Notes: generated by a model not told the origin, from the sequence alone. Numbered from the stretch's first letter, positions 34,720 to 47,800 are shown. The stretch: DNA of 64,000 nucleotides from Dipteris shenzhenensis (GCA_047967505.1 CM106540.1); one strand, 5' to 3'. Program-made: numbers and translations.

Positions 34720-34939
34720 TGAAGAGGGGAGAGGAGAAGAGTGGAGATGAGGAGAGAGGGCACAATTAGAGAGCACACCACAAATGACTAACTGTACACT
34801 AGATTTAGTTGAAAATGTAGAATATATACAAACCCATTTAAGGTTAGGGTTAGGACATCTAACCCTTTCCTTTATAGCACTCTATTGGGTTAGTGCTTTG
34901 CACATATGATCACATGACGTTGAGCTTGAACTCTCAACA
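34720..34939 (-). mobile_element. Inverted copy of the element B LTR (220 bp)
   Basis: Minus-strand TGTTGAGAGTTCAAGC...CTCTTCA, same length as the LTR at 25186-25405 but opposite orientation. A purine-rich tract (CTTGAGGGAAGG) precedes it on the minus strand, so it is the 3' LTR of a separate minus-strand element whose body is missing. Confidence 0.85.
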
Positions 34940-34944
34940 CCTTC

Positions 34945-35655
34945 CCTCAAGATCAACATCATGAAGTAGGCCTTCCCTCAAGATGATGATTTTGGGGAAT
35001 CGAAGAAGGACTGAGCATTACATTCCATCACACCCCTTTAAAAGACCGTATTAGATAATTCAGGAAAAACCCAATTCCCAGAATGGCAGTTTTGGAAGAA
35101 ATTGTAGCTCCCCTCAATGAAAAAACAGGAGAAATATGTGAAAATAGACTAGATAGCCATTCATGAAGTGTGAAATATCAACTACATTCTCAAATAATAA
35201 ATAGAATATCAGTGTCTAAACTACGTTATCATCAAAAAAATAATAAACTTTGAAACCCATTTGAGTTAGATTCATCTCATGAGCCATAGTGATGTTCAAA
35301 AACACCTTCATAATAGCGAGTCTCTGGAATTTCCATTGATATTGAGACTCGCTTTTGTTGTGAGCATTCTCATTTGAAAATCTCCAAAACACCGTTTAAA
35401 AAATGTAGAGTGTAATTAATAACCATGAGTATTGCAATGAAAATGCACAGGCTCTTTAACTTAGTAAGATATGTAGTTGATGGAAAATCAAGATATTATG
35501 TAGTTGAGGAGAATGAATGCAAGATATGTAGTTGATGGAAAATCAATGGGCAATGACAAGCATTTGATGTAATTTAGGTGGCAATGACAATCATTTATTG
35601 TGCACTTTCAATGTTTGGACTGACTAGCATTATTGTAAAATGATAACTTTACATG
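34945..35655. other. Unannotated interval
   Basis: A short duplication of CCTTCCCTCAAGAT near 34941-34990 and AT-rich sequence (repeated AGATATGTAGTTGATGGAAA near 35465 and 35523). No gene seen. Confidence 0.45.
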
Positions 35656-35659
35656 TCAT

Positions 35660-36165
35660 GTTGATTACTCATTGCAAAGTCAAAAAGTACACTTTAGGAT
35701 GAAAACATAACAACTTGTTGATACACCATTGAAATCCCTGATATAAATCATGATTCCAAAGAAACTCTCAACCACTAGCGGAGAATGGCAGTAGGATAAT
35801 GGCAAAAGTGCCAATGAACATGTGAGTTTAGGATTCCTTGTGCATGTTTTCAGGTCATGGTATGAGATTGGCAACACTACCATTCTCCACTGGTGGCATT
35901 CTCCGCAGAGATTGGCACAATTCCATATGATCTCTACACATGGGAGTTTAGGTTTCTCAATGACATTTCTTAGGGCCTAATAAGAGATTGGCACCACTGT
36001 CATTCTTCACTTGTACAAATGTTTACCCTACTATTCTAGGAGGGGTATCCCAGTGATCATAGGAGAGTGGTGTCCGATTCCAATCCACATGTGAGTTTGA
36101 TGATCTCAGAGATTGACACAATTCCATATGATCTCTACATAGCGGAGACAGTGATCACTCAGGCC
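35660..36165. repeat. Isolated satellite unit at the 3' end of the ParB-like gene
   Basis: One block of the same satellite that fills 40.75-53.27 kb: GGATAATGGCAAAAGTGCCA, GGATTCCTTGTGCATG, GGGCCTAATAAGAGATTGG and CCATATGATCTCTACATAGC. It ends at GTGATCACT near 36154, where gene-specific sequence starts. Confidence 0.9.
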
Positions 36166-36759
36166 ATTCAAGTCTAATATGATTGTTAATCGTGGCATAT
36201 CCAAAGAAATTGTATGTGGATATAGATCATCCAAATTCTCCTTGAAGTTGCTGGCTTCTGGCTCATCCAAATTGTCAGGTGCTATGATTTCATACATGTT
36301 TGCATCAACAATAAGATTATCTAGTTTTGTCCCCAATGATGAGACAGTACGTTCATCCATGTTCTCTTCTAAAAGTATAGGATTCGTGATATTCCTTGCA
36401 ATTTTCTCCATTTTTGGGGTTATGTTTTCTTCTATACCTCCTGTATCCATCACGTAATTGTTAGTCCCCATTTTGGGTGGTATGTTGTCCTCTACATTTG
36501 ATGTCTCCACATCCTTCCATGCATCATTGGTCCCTGTGGAAGTTGCGGAATATAGAAATATTTTGATTCTTTAGAGTGTATTCAACAATGTCGAAGCACA
36601 AAATCATATGAAACTAATAAATAACAATAAAGTATGAACATTATCCATCGTCGTTCACTGATTCCATTGTATTTTTGGGGAATGGCAAAAGTGCCAATCT
36701 CTCTACAGGTCAATTGAGAATGCAAATAGTGCAACCTTTCTCTCTAAACTCATAGAGAG

Positions 36760-36777
36760 AATGGCAATAGTGCCATT
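36760..36777. repeat. Near-palindrome AATGGCAATAGTGCCATT
   Basis: An 18-bp inverted repeat with one mismatched central pair, in the putative second intron of the ParB-like gene. Same family as the perfect palindromes at 37096 and 38871. Confidence 0.85.
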
Positions 36778-37095
36778 CTTCTCTTGGGGTGGTGCTAGTG
36801 CCATTTTACATATAAGGTTATGGAGAATGCCACTAGTGCCTTTCTCTATACCCTCATTGGGAGCAGAGAATACTACTAGTGCCTCCGCCCATGTCCCAAA
36901 AGAAATGTACAATGCATGATCTGAAAGCATAGATACTGTATTACTTTGGTCCAATATATTTGTAGAAAGCACCCAAATCAAAACTTTGGTAGCATAGTTA
37001 ATACTATACAATTTTTAATCTCTGTAATGCTTTCAACTAACATAGATTCAAGAAAGGAACATAACAGTATTACCATTTCTACATAACCACAAAGA

Positions 37096-37119
37096 GAGAA
37101 TGGCACTAGTGCCATTCTC
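37096..37119. repeat. Perfect 24-bp palindrome, core GGCACTAGTGCC
   Basis: The core AATGGCACTAGTGCCATT is extended symmetrically by GAG/CTC on each side. It lies in the putative second intron. Confidence 0.95.
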
Positions 37120-38870
37120 CATATGAGGTCACATAAAATGTTAATAGTACCTCTTACGTATAACCCGACATAGGGAGAATGACACTAGTACCATTCCCCA
37201 TGTCATTATGTCACACAATTTTATCATACCTAATGTTTAATATCTTTAATATAATGAGAGTATGTGCAATCGAGAAAATCCATAAAAGTCATATTATTTT
37301 GAAACTGAATACACAAGGCATAAATGAGTAGCTAAAGACCTTGCTCCAAATCTTCCAATGTAATCTTTGGGATAGCTTCAAGATCTGCTTCAGTTAAAGG
37401 TCGCAAGTCTTCAATGTGATGCTCACCCTCTTTAATTCCTTCATCGATAGGTGAATCAGCTCTATGTGTCTCAAGAGGCCTCTCAATGGTAGACCAAATC
37501 TTAATATGGGGATTATTCGATGCATGTGCCACACACATAGCCTCGACCTCTGTCGCCTGTTGGGATGTCTTCACCAGTGAGATCACTTTTCTTTTGCTTG
37601 ACAATGCTTGTAATGCCACACATCCATTAGTAAAGACGTCAACAACAACTTCATGTTCCCTACTACAATAGCACCTGATGCACTCCTTGATGCTGCCATG
37701 CTTCACAACCGCCTCTTTTTCATACTAATCGCCCTCATCAGAATAAAGAATATTGTCCTCAATTATTGTGTATGGCCTTGTGTTTTCTAACATGTGCTCA
37801 AATCCATCAAACCCATCATGTGAGCTGACAAATGACAAAAAACAGAAGGTCTCAGACAAACCCTTTTGTGCACTATCCGATTCATGGATAACACCCACAA
37901 ACCTTCTATGCCAAAATGGAGCCTCTATCATTGCTTCCTTGAGATTTACCATCACAATCATTGTCATGATAAATGATAGCAATACATATTGTGATGGAGT
38001 GGCAACGATCTCCATCAAGCCACAGAGCAACTTCTTGAAGGCATCCTTATCCCAACACATGCCTTTGGCAGATCCCTCTGAGGTGTCAAGCACACACAAG
38101 CTAATTGGAAGTTGTCCCTTGGAGTGACGTGTTAGAAAGCTCTCCCCCTCCATCTCCATGTTCACTTGAATAATTGTCCAAGGAAAACAAGACTGCGATG
38201 TAGACTTGTTACCCTCTATTAAACTAATCACCCAATCAACATAGATTGACGCGGCTTTTGGGAAATCAGGTGTGGACTTGCCAACTTGCAGCTTCTCTTT
38301 GACCCATGACTCACATGAACCCTTGAAGCTCTGATAAACAATTGAATCAATTTTGAAGTAAGTTGCAAGGGCATCCCATGTTTGATGCTTTGGCGAAGGG
38401 TGACGTGAGTTGAACTCCTTGATGAGCGCTTCTTTCAGGGCTCTATCATGCTTAATCTCCATTGCCCGTTGAGACATTTCAATGGAGTCCTTGTCTTTGC
38501 TTGACTTGACCAAGACTATTTCTTTAGACTCAATCTCTGCTTGAAGTTCACGTACATCTTCGTCTTCCAATCCTAGCAGACACCTCATATATGTTATTGT
38601 GGGATTTCGACCCTCAAGATCACCTTGCTTCAACAATGTCAAAATCCTAATCCATTGTTCGTAGATGTCATCATCGTATGTGACCATGTGTGTGTCCTTG
38701 GTAGCAAAGTTTTCGCCCATTGATACGCTTGCAACTCCTACAAAATTCTATATAAAAAAATCAAAATCATCTTAGACATTCTTCTAATCCAAATCATGTA
38801 ATAGAGATAATAATGACACTAGTGTGATTCTCCCATTACCATGTCAAAAGCATGACTTGGTAACTAGAAG

Positions 38871-38888
38871 AATGGCACTAGTGCCATT
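38871..38888. repeat. Perfect 18-bp palindrome AATGGCACTAGTGCCATT
   Basis: Identical to the core at 37099-37116, located in the putative first intron of the ParB-like gene. A diverged copy, AATGACACTAGTGTGATT, lies 60 bp away at 38812-38829. Confidence 0.95.
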
Positions 38889-40549
38889 TTCACATCAGGG
38901 AATTGACACTACTATCATTTCTTTTACAAAGCCATAAACATTCTTGAAATAAAAAATGCATACAAAACAAAGTTTATTACTCACATCCCAACTTTGTCGA
39001 TCTTTATGCCCTTTGACAAGGCCTTGGGCTGGTTTCTTTCGTCGTCCAAATGCAATCCACTGTGCCCTTAGGTGTTGTAAGATATCGATATATGGTTGAT
39101 TTTTCAAAACAGTCTGTGCCTCCATGTTGGCCATTGATGATATCTTACAACTTGCTTCAACTGGTGCATTGACAACAATTCTCGCCTTCCTCCATGTATA
39201 GAAACCTTTTCGTTGATTGAAGGCTTCTCCATGTGCTTTAGTTATAAATATCCTTGCAGCATAAATCGAATGCTGCCCTGCGAGAATCCAATAATTATAC
39301 TCCTTTAACTTTTCCACCTTTATCTCTTCCTTGCACATCGGAGTATTTGTGCCTATGTGGTAAGGCATAAGATATGCACATGTTGCAGGAGGTCGTGCAT
39401 TCATTGCAAAACTCTTAACCAAGTCACTGACATAGCTGAGGGTCAATGTCCTGTACACATATTGGCTCGGTGCTCTAAAGCAATTCATCACTCGAATCAA
39501 CACCTCAAACTCCAAACCAAATGGGAAGTACTCTATGTACTCCATCAAGCCTGTCATACTTGTGTCCTTCCTTTCCAATTTCTTTTGTAGTGCCTTAAAG
39601 TCAACATCTGGCTGGATTTTCTTATACAGGATGATAGTTGCTTCAGATGATTTCTCACCATGTCCTGTTACATGTGTCTCACCACTCCCCGTTGCATCAC
39701 CTCCACTTCCAGTTCCATCAATGACTATTCCCGTACCTCCCTGTTTTCCTCCTAAAGTTGTCTCTTTTTCTTTAGCCTCTAGTTTATCCCCAATGCTTGT
39801 TTTTCCATCTGACCTTATTTCCTTCTCACCTGTTGTTTCCTCCTCACCGGTCTCTCTAGCCTTCTCTTTCAATGTGTTCTGAGACACTTGAGAGCTTGAT
39901 CCCTCAACATCACTTTTCTTGGTTCTTTTCGAAACTTTTCTACTCTTTTTTATATCTTGCTTTATCCCTTTTGTTACCAAATCAAAGCTTTCTAATATCT
40001 GTTGGTTGGTATAATTTTTTGGCTCATTAATCCAACCCCTAGATATCATCGTGTCCTCCCCAGTAGCATTCATCCTCGCATGATCAAAACAAGCAGGATC
40101 CAATTGATACACATTGCCTCCCAATGTATGAATTTTGAGACAAGGAACGTTGTCTTTCTCGGTATCCTCCATCTCTTTAACTTGTCCAACATCTTCAAAA
40201 GTTGTTCCTTGGGATGTTCACAAAACAATGCACTTTATGGAGTTTTTGGAGCTCGTTATTGTATATATCCGAAAACCATCCTCTTCCAGAACTAACTACA
40301 TCATAAACTGACACCTCTCGAACCTTTCTCTTTCCCTTGCTAGCCATTCTTGCAATGTTTTGTTAACAAAAGAACCAAGGACACAATGAAATATATAATA
40401 GAAAATAATAACTGTAGTAGGAAATATTACAACCACAATGCAACTTCTATTAACAAAATAACCAAGGCGAAGCAACTTATATATGCATTATGAAAAACTA
40501 CACCAACACAGTAAGCAAATATACACAATATCAAAGTTAAGATGGTTAT

Positions 40550-40750
40550 AATAAAGAATGGTATTCGTGCCATTCTCCAACATAATATGATGTTAGAAGA
40601 GTGTCACAAATGCCATTGAACACATGGATTGTGTATTTGTTCAGAATGGCACAAGTGCCATCCTCCGTGAGAGTTTGAGCATAATGCCACTGGTGCCATC
40701 CTCCATGATGTTAAGGAGAATGGTAGAAGTTCGATTCATCACATGGCACC
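40550..40750. repeat. Cluster of degenerate GGCAC..GTGCC palindromes upstream of the ParB-like gene
   Basis: GAATGGTATTCGTGCCATTC (40556), AATGGCACAAGTGCCATC (40645-40662) and ATGCCACTGGTGCCATCC (~40684) occur within 150 bp, just before the satellite array begins. Confidence 0.8.
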
Positions 40751-42936
40751 ACTACCATTCTCCACTGGTGGCATTCTACACAGAGATTGACACAATTCCA
40801 TATAATCTCTACACAGCAGAGACAGTGATCACTACATAGAAGAATGCACATTTGAGTTTAGGGTTCCTTATGCATGTTTTCAAGTCATGGTATGATATTG
40901 GCACCACTGCCATTCTCCTCCACAGTGATTGATACAAATCCATATGATCTCTGCACATGTGAGTTTAGGCTTCCAGGGCCTAATAAGAGATTGACACAAT
41001 TCCATATGATCTCTACACAGCGGAGACAGTGATCACTACATAGAAGAATGCACATGTGACTTTAGGATTCCTTGTGCATGTTTTTAGGTCATGGTATGAG
41101 ATTGGCACCACTGCCATTCTCCACTAGTGGCATTCTCCATAGAGATTGACACAAATCCATATGATCTCTGCACATGTGAGTTTAGGCTTCTCAATGCCAT
41201 TTCTTAGGGCCTAATAAGAGGTTGGCACCACTGCCATTCTCCACTTGTACAGATGTTTACCCTACTATTCTAGGAGGGGTATTCCAGTGATCATAGTAGA
41301 GTGGTGTCCTATTCCATTCCACATGTGAGTTTGGTGATCTCAATGTCATTATGTAGTTGCCAGCATGAGATTGGCATCACTGCCATTCTCCGCTAGTGGA
41401 AATCTAGACAAACTGAACCTATAGATTGACATTCCACTAATTTTATTGGCTGCAGTAGGATAATGGCAAAAGTGCCAATGCACATGTGAGTTTAGGATTC
41501 CTTGTGCATGATTTCAGGTCATGGTATGAGATTGGCACCACTGCCATTCTCCACTGGTGGCATTCTCCACAGAGATTGACACAATTCCATATAATCTCTA
41601 CACAGTGAAGACAGTGATCACTACATAGAAGAATGCACATTACCACTAGCGGGGAATGTCAGTAGGATAATGGCAAAAGTGCCAATGCACATGTGAGTTT
41701 AGGATTCCTTGTGCATGTTTTCAGGTCATCACTACATAGAAGATTGCACATGTGAGTTTAGGCTTTCCCAATGCCATTTCTTATGGCCTAATAAGAGATT
41801 GGCACCACTGCCGTTCTCCACTTGTACAAATGTTTACCCTACTATCCTAGGAGGGGTATTCCAGTGATCATAGGAGAGTGGTGTCCGATTCCATTCTAAG
41901 TTTACCATAGTGCCATTTTCTAGCAAATAATAATTCAAGCAAAATAATAGCACATGTGAGTTTAGGCTTCTCAATGCCATTTCTTAGGGCCTAATAAGAG
42001 ATTGGCACCACTACCATTCTCCACTTGTACAGATGTTTACCCTACTATTCTAGGATGGGTATTCCAGTGATCATAGTAGAGTGGTGTCCTATTCCATTCC
42101 ACATGTGAGTTTGATGATCTCAGTGTCATTATGTAGTTGCCAGCATGAGATTAGCATCACTGCCATTCTCCGCTAGTGGTAATCTAGACAAACTGAACCT
42201 ATAGATTGACATTCCACTAATTTTATTGGCTCCAGTAGGATAATGGAAAAAGTGCCAATGCACATGTGAGTTTAGGATTCCTTGTGCATGTTTTTAGGTC
42301 ATGGTATGAGATTGGCACCACTGTCATTCCCCACTGGTGGCATTCTCCACAGAGATTGACACAATTCCATATGATCCCTACACAGCCGACACAGTGATCA
42401 CTACATAGAAGAATGCACATTACCACTAGCGGGGAATGTCAGTAGGATAATGGCAAAAGTGCTAATGCACATGTGAGTTTAGGATTCCTTGTGCATGTTT
42501 TCAGGTCATCACTACATAGAAGATTGCACATATGAGTTTAGGCTTTCCCAATGCCATTTCTTATGGCCTAATAAGAGATTGGCACCACTGCCATTCTCCA
42601 CTTCCACAGTGATCATAGGAGAGTGGTGTCCGATTCCATTCTAAGTTTACCACAGTGCCATTTTCTAAGTTTACCCTACTATTCTAAGTTTAGGCTTCAC
42701 AGTGCCATTTTCTAGGGCCTAATAAGAGATTGGCACCACTGCCATTCTCCGCATGTACAAATGTTTACCCTAATATTCTAGGAGGGGTATTCCAAGGATC
42801 ATAGGATAATGGTGCCCGATTCCAATCCACATGTGAGTTTGAGGATCTCAGTGTCATTATGAGATTGGCATCACTTCAATTCTCCATTGGTGGCAGGCTA
42901 GATAAACTAAACTTGTAGATTGACATTCCACAAATT

Positions 42937-44840
42937 TTATTGGCTGTAGTAGTATAATGGCAAAAGTGCCAATGCACATGTGAGTTTAGGATTCCTTGTG
43001 CCATTTTTAAGGTCTTGATATGAGATTGGCACCACTGCCATTCTCAACTGGTGGCATTCTCCACAGAGATTGACACAATTCCATATGATATCTACACAGC
43101 GGAGATAGTGATCACTACATAGAAGAATGCACATGTGAGTTTGATGGTCTCAGTGTCATTATGTATTTGCCAGCATGAGATTGGCATCATTGTCATTCTC
43201 CACTAGTGGTAATCTAGACAAACTAAACTTGTAGATTGACATTCCACTATATTTATTGGCTGTAGTAGGATAATCGCAAAAGTTTCAATGCACATGTGAG
43301 TTTGATGATCTCATTGTGATTATATAGTTGCCAGCATGAGATTGGCATCACTGCCATTCTCCACTAGTGCTAATCTAGACAAACTGAACCTATAGATTGA
43401 CATTCCACAAATTTTATTGGCTGTAGTAGTATAATGGCAAAAGTGCCAATGCACATGTGAATTTAGGATTCCTTGTGCCATTTTTAAGGTCTTGATATGA
43501 GATTGGCACCACTGCCATTCTCAACTGGTGGCATTCTCCACAGAGATTGACACAATTCCATGTGATATCTACACAGCAGAGACAGTGATCACTACATAGA
43601 AGAATGCACATGTGAGTTTGATGGTCTCAGTGTCATTATGTATTTGCCAGCATGAGATTGGCATCACTGTCATTCTCCAGTAGTGGTAATCTAGACAAAC
43701 TAAACCTGTAGATTGACATTCCACTATATTTATTGGCTGTAGTAGGATAATGGCAAAAGTTTAAATGCACATGTGAGTTTGATGATCTCAGTGTCATTAT
43801 ATAGTTGCCAGCATGAGATTGGCATCACTACCATTCTCCGCTAGTGGTAATCTAGACAAACTGAACCTATAGATTGACATTCTATAAATTTTATTGGTTG
43901 TAGTAGTATAATGGCAAAAGTGCCAATGCACATGTGAGTTTAGGATTCCTTGTGCCATTTTTAAGGTCTTGATATGAGATTGGCACCACTGCCATTCTCA
44001 ACTGGTGCATTCTTCACAGAGATTGACACAATTCCATATGATATCTACATAGCAGAGACAGTGATCACTACATAGAAGAATGCAAATGTGAGTTTGATGG
44101 TCTCAGTGTCATTATGTATTTGCCAGCATGAGATTGGCATCACTGTCATTCTCCAGTAGTGGTAATCTAGACATACTAAACCTGTAGATTGACATTCCGC
44201 TATATTTTTTTGCTATAGTAGGATAATGGCAAAAGTTTCAATGCACATGTGAGTTTGATGATCTCATTGTCATTATATAGTTGCCAGCATGAGATTGGCA
44301 TCACTGCCATTCTCCGCTAGTGGTAATCTAGACAAACTGAACCTATAGATTGACATTCCACAAATTTTATTGGCTGTAGTAGTATAATGGCAAAAGTGCC
44401 AATGCACATGTGAGTTTAGGATTCCTTGTGCCATTTTTAAGGTCTTGATATGAGATTGGCACCATTGCCATTCTCAACTGGTGGCATTCTCCACAGAGAT
44501 TGACACAATTCCATATGATATCTACATATCGGAGACAGTGATCACTACATAGAAGAATGCACATGTGAGTTTGATGGTCTCAGTGTCATTATGTATTTGC
44601 CAGCATGAGATTGGCATCACTGTCATTCTCCAGTAGTGGTAATCTAGACATACTAAACCTGTAGATTGACATTCCACTATATTTATTGGCTATATTAGGA
44701 TAATGGCAAAAGTTGCAATGCACATGTGAGTTTGATGATCTCATTGTCATTATATAGTTGCCAGCATGAGATTGGCATCACTGCCATTCTCCACTAGTGG
44801 TAGTGCCAATGCAGATGCGAGTTTAGGATTCCTTGTGCAT
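42937..44840. repeat. Four-unit ~477-bp sub-array (first higher-order copy)
   Basis: Equivalent points lie at 42937, 43414, ~43890 and 44367. Units differ by a few percent and carry ATTCCTTGTGCCATTTTTAA in place of the TGCATGTTTTCAGG found elsewhere in the array. Confidence 0.9.
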
Positions 44841-47800
44841 GTTTTCAGGTCATGGTATGAGATTGGCACCACTGCCATTCTTCACTGGTGGCATTCTCCA
44901 CAGAGATTGACACAAATCCATATGATCTCTACACAGCAGAGATAGTGATCACTACATAGAAGAATGCACATGTGAGTTTAGGCTTCTCAATGCTTTTTAT
45001 TAGGGCCTAATAAGAGATTGGCACCACTGCCATTCTCCACTTGTATAGATATTTACCCTACTATTCTAGGAGGGGTATTCTAGTGATCATAGGAGAGTGG
45101 TGTCCTATTCCATTCTACATGTGAGTTTGATGATCTCAGAGATTGACACAATCTCCTTTATATGTTTTCAGGTCATGGTATGAGATTGGCACCACTGCCA
45201 TTCTCCACTAGTGGCATTCTCCACAGAGATTGACACAATTCCATATGATCTCTGCACATGTGAGTTTAGGCTTCTCAATGCCATTTCTTAGGGCCTAATA
45301 GGAGATTGGCACCACTGCCATTCTCCACTTGTACAAATGTTTACCCTACTATTCTAGGGGGTATTCCAGTGATCATAGGAGAGTGGTGTCCTATTCCATT
45401 CCACAAGTGAGTTTGATGATCTCAGTGTCATTATGTAGTTGCAAGAATGAGATTGGCACCACTGCCATTCTCCACTAAAGGTAATCTAGACAAACTGAAC
45501 CTATAGATTGACATTCCACTAATTTTATTGGATGCAGTAGGATAATGGCAAAAGTGCCAATGCACATGTGAGGTTAGGATTCCTTGTGCATGTTTTCAGT
45601 TCATGGTATGAGATTGGCACCACTGCCATTCTCCACAGACATTAACACAATTCCATATGATCTACACAGCGGAGACAGTGATCACTATATAGAAGAATGC
45701 ACATGTGAGTTTATGATTCTCAATGCCATTTCTTAGGGCAAGCATGAGATTGGCATCATTGCCATTCTCCGCTAGTGGTAATCTAGACAAACTGAACCTA
45801 TAGATTGAAATTCCACTAATTTTATTGGCTGTAGAAGGATAATGGCAAAAGTGCCAATGCACATGTGAGTTTAGGATTCCTTGTGCATGTTTTCAGGTCA
45901 TGGTATGAGATTGGCACCACTGCCATTCTCCACTGGTGGCATTCTCCGTATTATCTCTACATAGGGGAGACAGTGATCACTACATAGAAGAATGCACATT
46001 ACCACTAGCGGAGAATGGTAGTAGGATAATGGCAAAAATGCCAATGCACATGTGAGTTTAGGATTCCTTGTGCATGTTTTCAGGTCATGGTATGAGATTG
46101 GCACCACTGCCATTCTCCATAGAGATTGACACAATTCCATATGATATCTACACAGTAGAGACGGAGATCACTACATAGAAGAATGCACATGTAGTGGTAA
46201 TCTAGACAAACTAAACCTATAGATTGACATTCCACTAATTTTATTTGCTGCACATCTGAGTTTAGGCTTCACAGTGCTATTTTCTAGGCCTAATAAGAGA
46301 TTGGCACCACTACATAGAAGAATGCACATGTGAGTTTAGGCTTCTCAATGCCATTTATTAGGGCCTAATAAGAGATTGGCACCACTGCCATTCTCCACTT
46401 GTACAAATGTTTACCCTACTATTCTAGGGGGGGTATTCCATTGATCATAGGAGAGTGTTGTCCGATTCCAATCCACATGTGAGTTTGATGATCTCAGAGA
46501 TTGACACAGTTCCATATGATCTCTACACAGCGGAGACAGTGATCACTACATAGAAGAATGCACATGTGAGTTTAGGATTCCTTGTGCACCACTACCATTC
46601 TCCACTGGTGGCATTCTATAATGGCAAAAGTGCATGTGATTTTAGGATTCCTTGTGCATGTTTTTAGGTCATGGCATGAGATTGGCACCACTGCCATTCT
46701 CCACTGGTGGCATTCCCCACAGAGATTGACACAAATCCATATGATATCTACACAGCGGAGACAGTGATCACTACATAGAAGAATGCACATGTGAGTTTAG
46801 GCTTCTCAATGCCATTTATTAGGGCCTGATAAGAGATTGGCACCACTGCCATTCTCCACTTGTACAAAAGTTTACCCTACTATTCTAGGAGGGGTATTCC
46901 AGTGATCATAGGAGAGTGGTGTCCGATTCCAATCCAAATGTGAGTTTAGGATTCCATATGATCTCTACACAGTGGAGACAGTGATCACTGCATAGAAGAA
47001 TGCACAGTAGGATAATGGCAAAAGTGCATGTTTTCAGGTCATGGTATGAGATTGGCACCACCGCCATTCTCCACTAGTGGCATTCTCCACAGATTTTGAC
47101 ACAAATCCATATGATCTCTGCACATGTGAGTTTAGGCTTCTCAATGCCATTTCTTAGGGCCTAATAAGAGATTGGCACCACTGCCATTCTCCACTTGTAC
47201 AGTTGTTTACCCTACTATTCTAGGAGGGGTATTCCAGTGATCATAGTAGAGTGGTGTCCTATTCCATTCCACATGTGAGTTTGATGATCTCAATGTCATT
47301 ATGTAGTTGCCAGCATGAGATTGGCATCACTGCCATTCTCCGCTAGTGGTAATCTAGACAAACTGAACCTATAGATTGACATTACACTAATTTTATTGGC
47401 TGCAGTAGGATAATGGCAAAAGTGCCAATGCACATGTGAGTTTAGGATTCCTTGTGCATGTTTTCAGGTCATGGTATGAGATTGGCACCACTGCCATTCT
47501 CCACTAGTGGCATTCTCCACAGAGATTGACACAATTCCATATGATCTCTACACAGCGGAGACAGTGATCACTACATAGAAGAATGCACATTACCACTAGC
47601 GGGGAATGTCAGTAGGATAATGGCAAAAGTGCCAATGCACATGTGAGTTTAGGATTCCTTGTGCATGTTTTCAGGTCATCACTACATAGAAGATTGCACA
47701 TGTGAGTTTAGGCTTTCCCAATGCCATTTCTTAGGGCCTAATAAGAGATTGGCACCACTACCATTCTCCACTTGTACAAATGTTTACCCTACTATCCTAG

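Larger units (their letters stand above)
36106..40347 (-). pseudogene. Long unrecognised gene with ParB/sulfiredoxin-like region; one frameshift, one stop
   Basis: Minus-strand model: exon 1, 40347-38985; exon 2, 38747-37340; exon 3, 36533-36106. Junction 1 (GAT|GTGAGT to ATATAG|AAT) is phase 0; junction 2 uses a weak GTCTTT donor. Starting at MASKGKRKVREVSVYDVV, exon 1 loses frame at a T4 run (~40195-40199); one base fewer would join it to EDVGQVKEMEDTEKD. Exon 2 has one TAG at 37725-37727. Without these the protein would be ~1,060 residues. Exon 1 contains a Lys-rich basic stretch (KQDIKKSRKVSKRTKKS), a Gly/Thr/Glu linker, then RTLTLSYVSDLVKSF and WILAGQHSIYAARIF (39293-39246), which follow the ParB/Srx plan of a helix block then GxHRxxAA, with Ser replacing Arg. 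Exon 2 has a charged coiled-coil-like stretch and an unassigned C-terminal region. No transposase or retroelement motif. Function unknown; host gene, captured gene and large-transposon gene are all possible. Confidence 0.55.

Noticed and set aside
36703-37011. 102-codon minus-strand frame as an extra exon
   Set aside because: It lies in the putative second intron, is not in phase with plausible splice sites I could find, and partly consists of the palindromic GGCA..TGCC words.
39535-39882. 115-codon plus-strand Ser/Pro/Val frame
   Set aside because: Opposite-strand shadow of the Gly/Thr/Glu-rich linker of the ParB-like gene.
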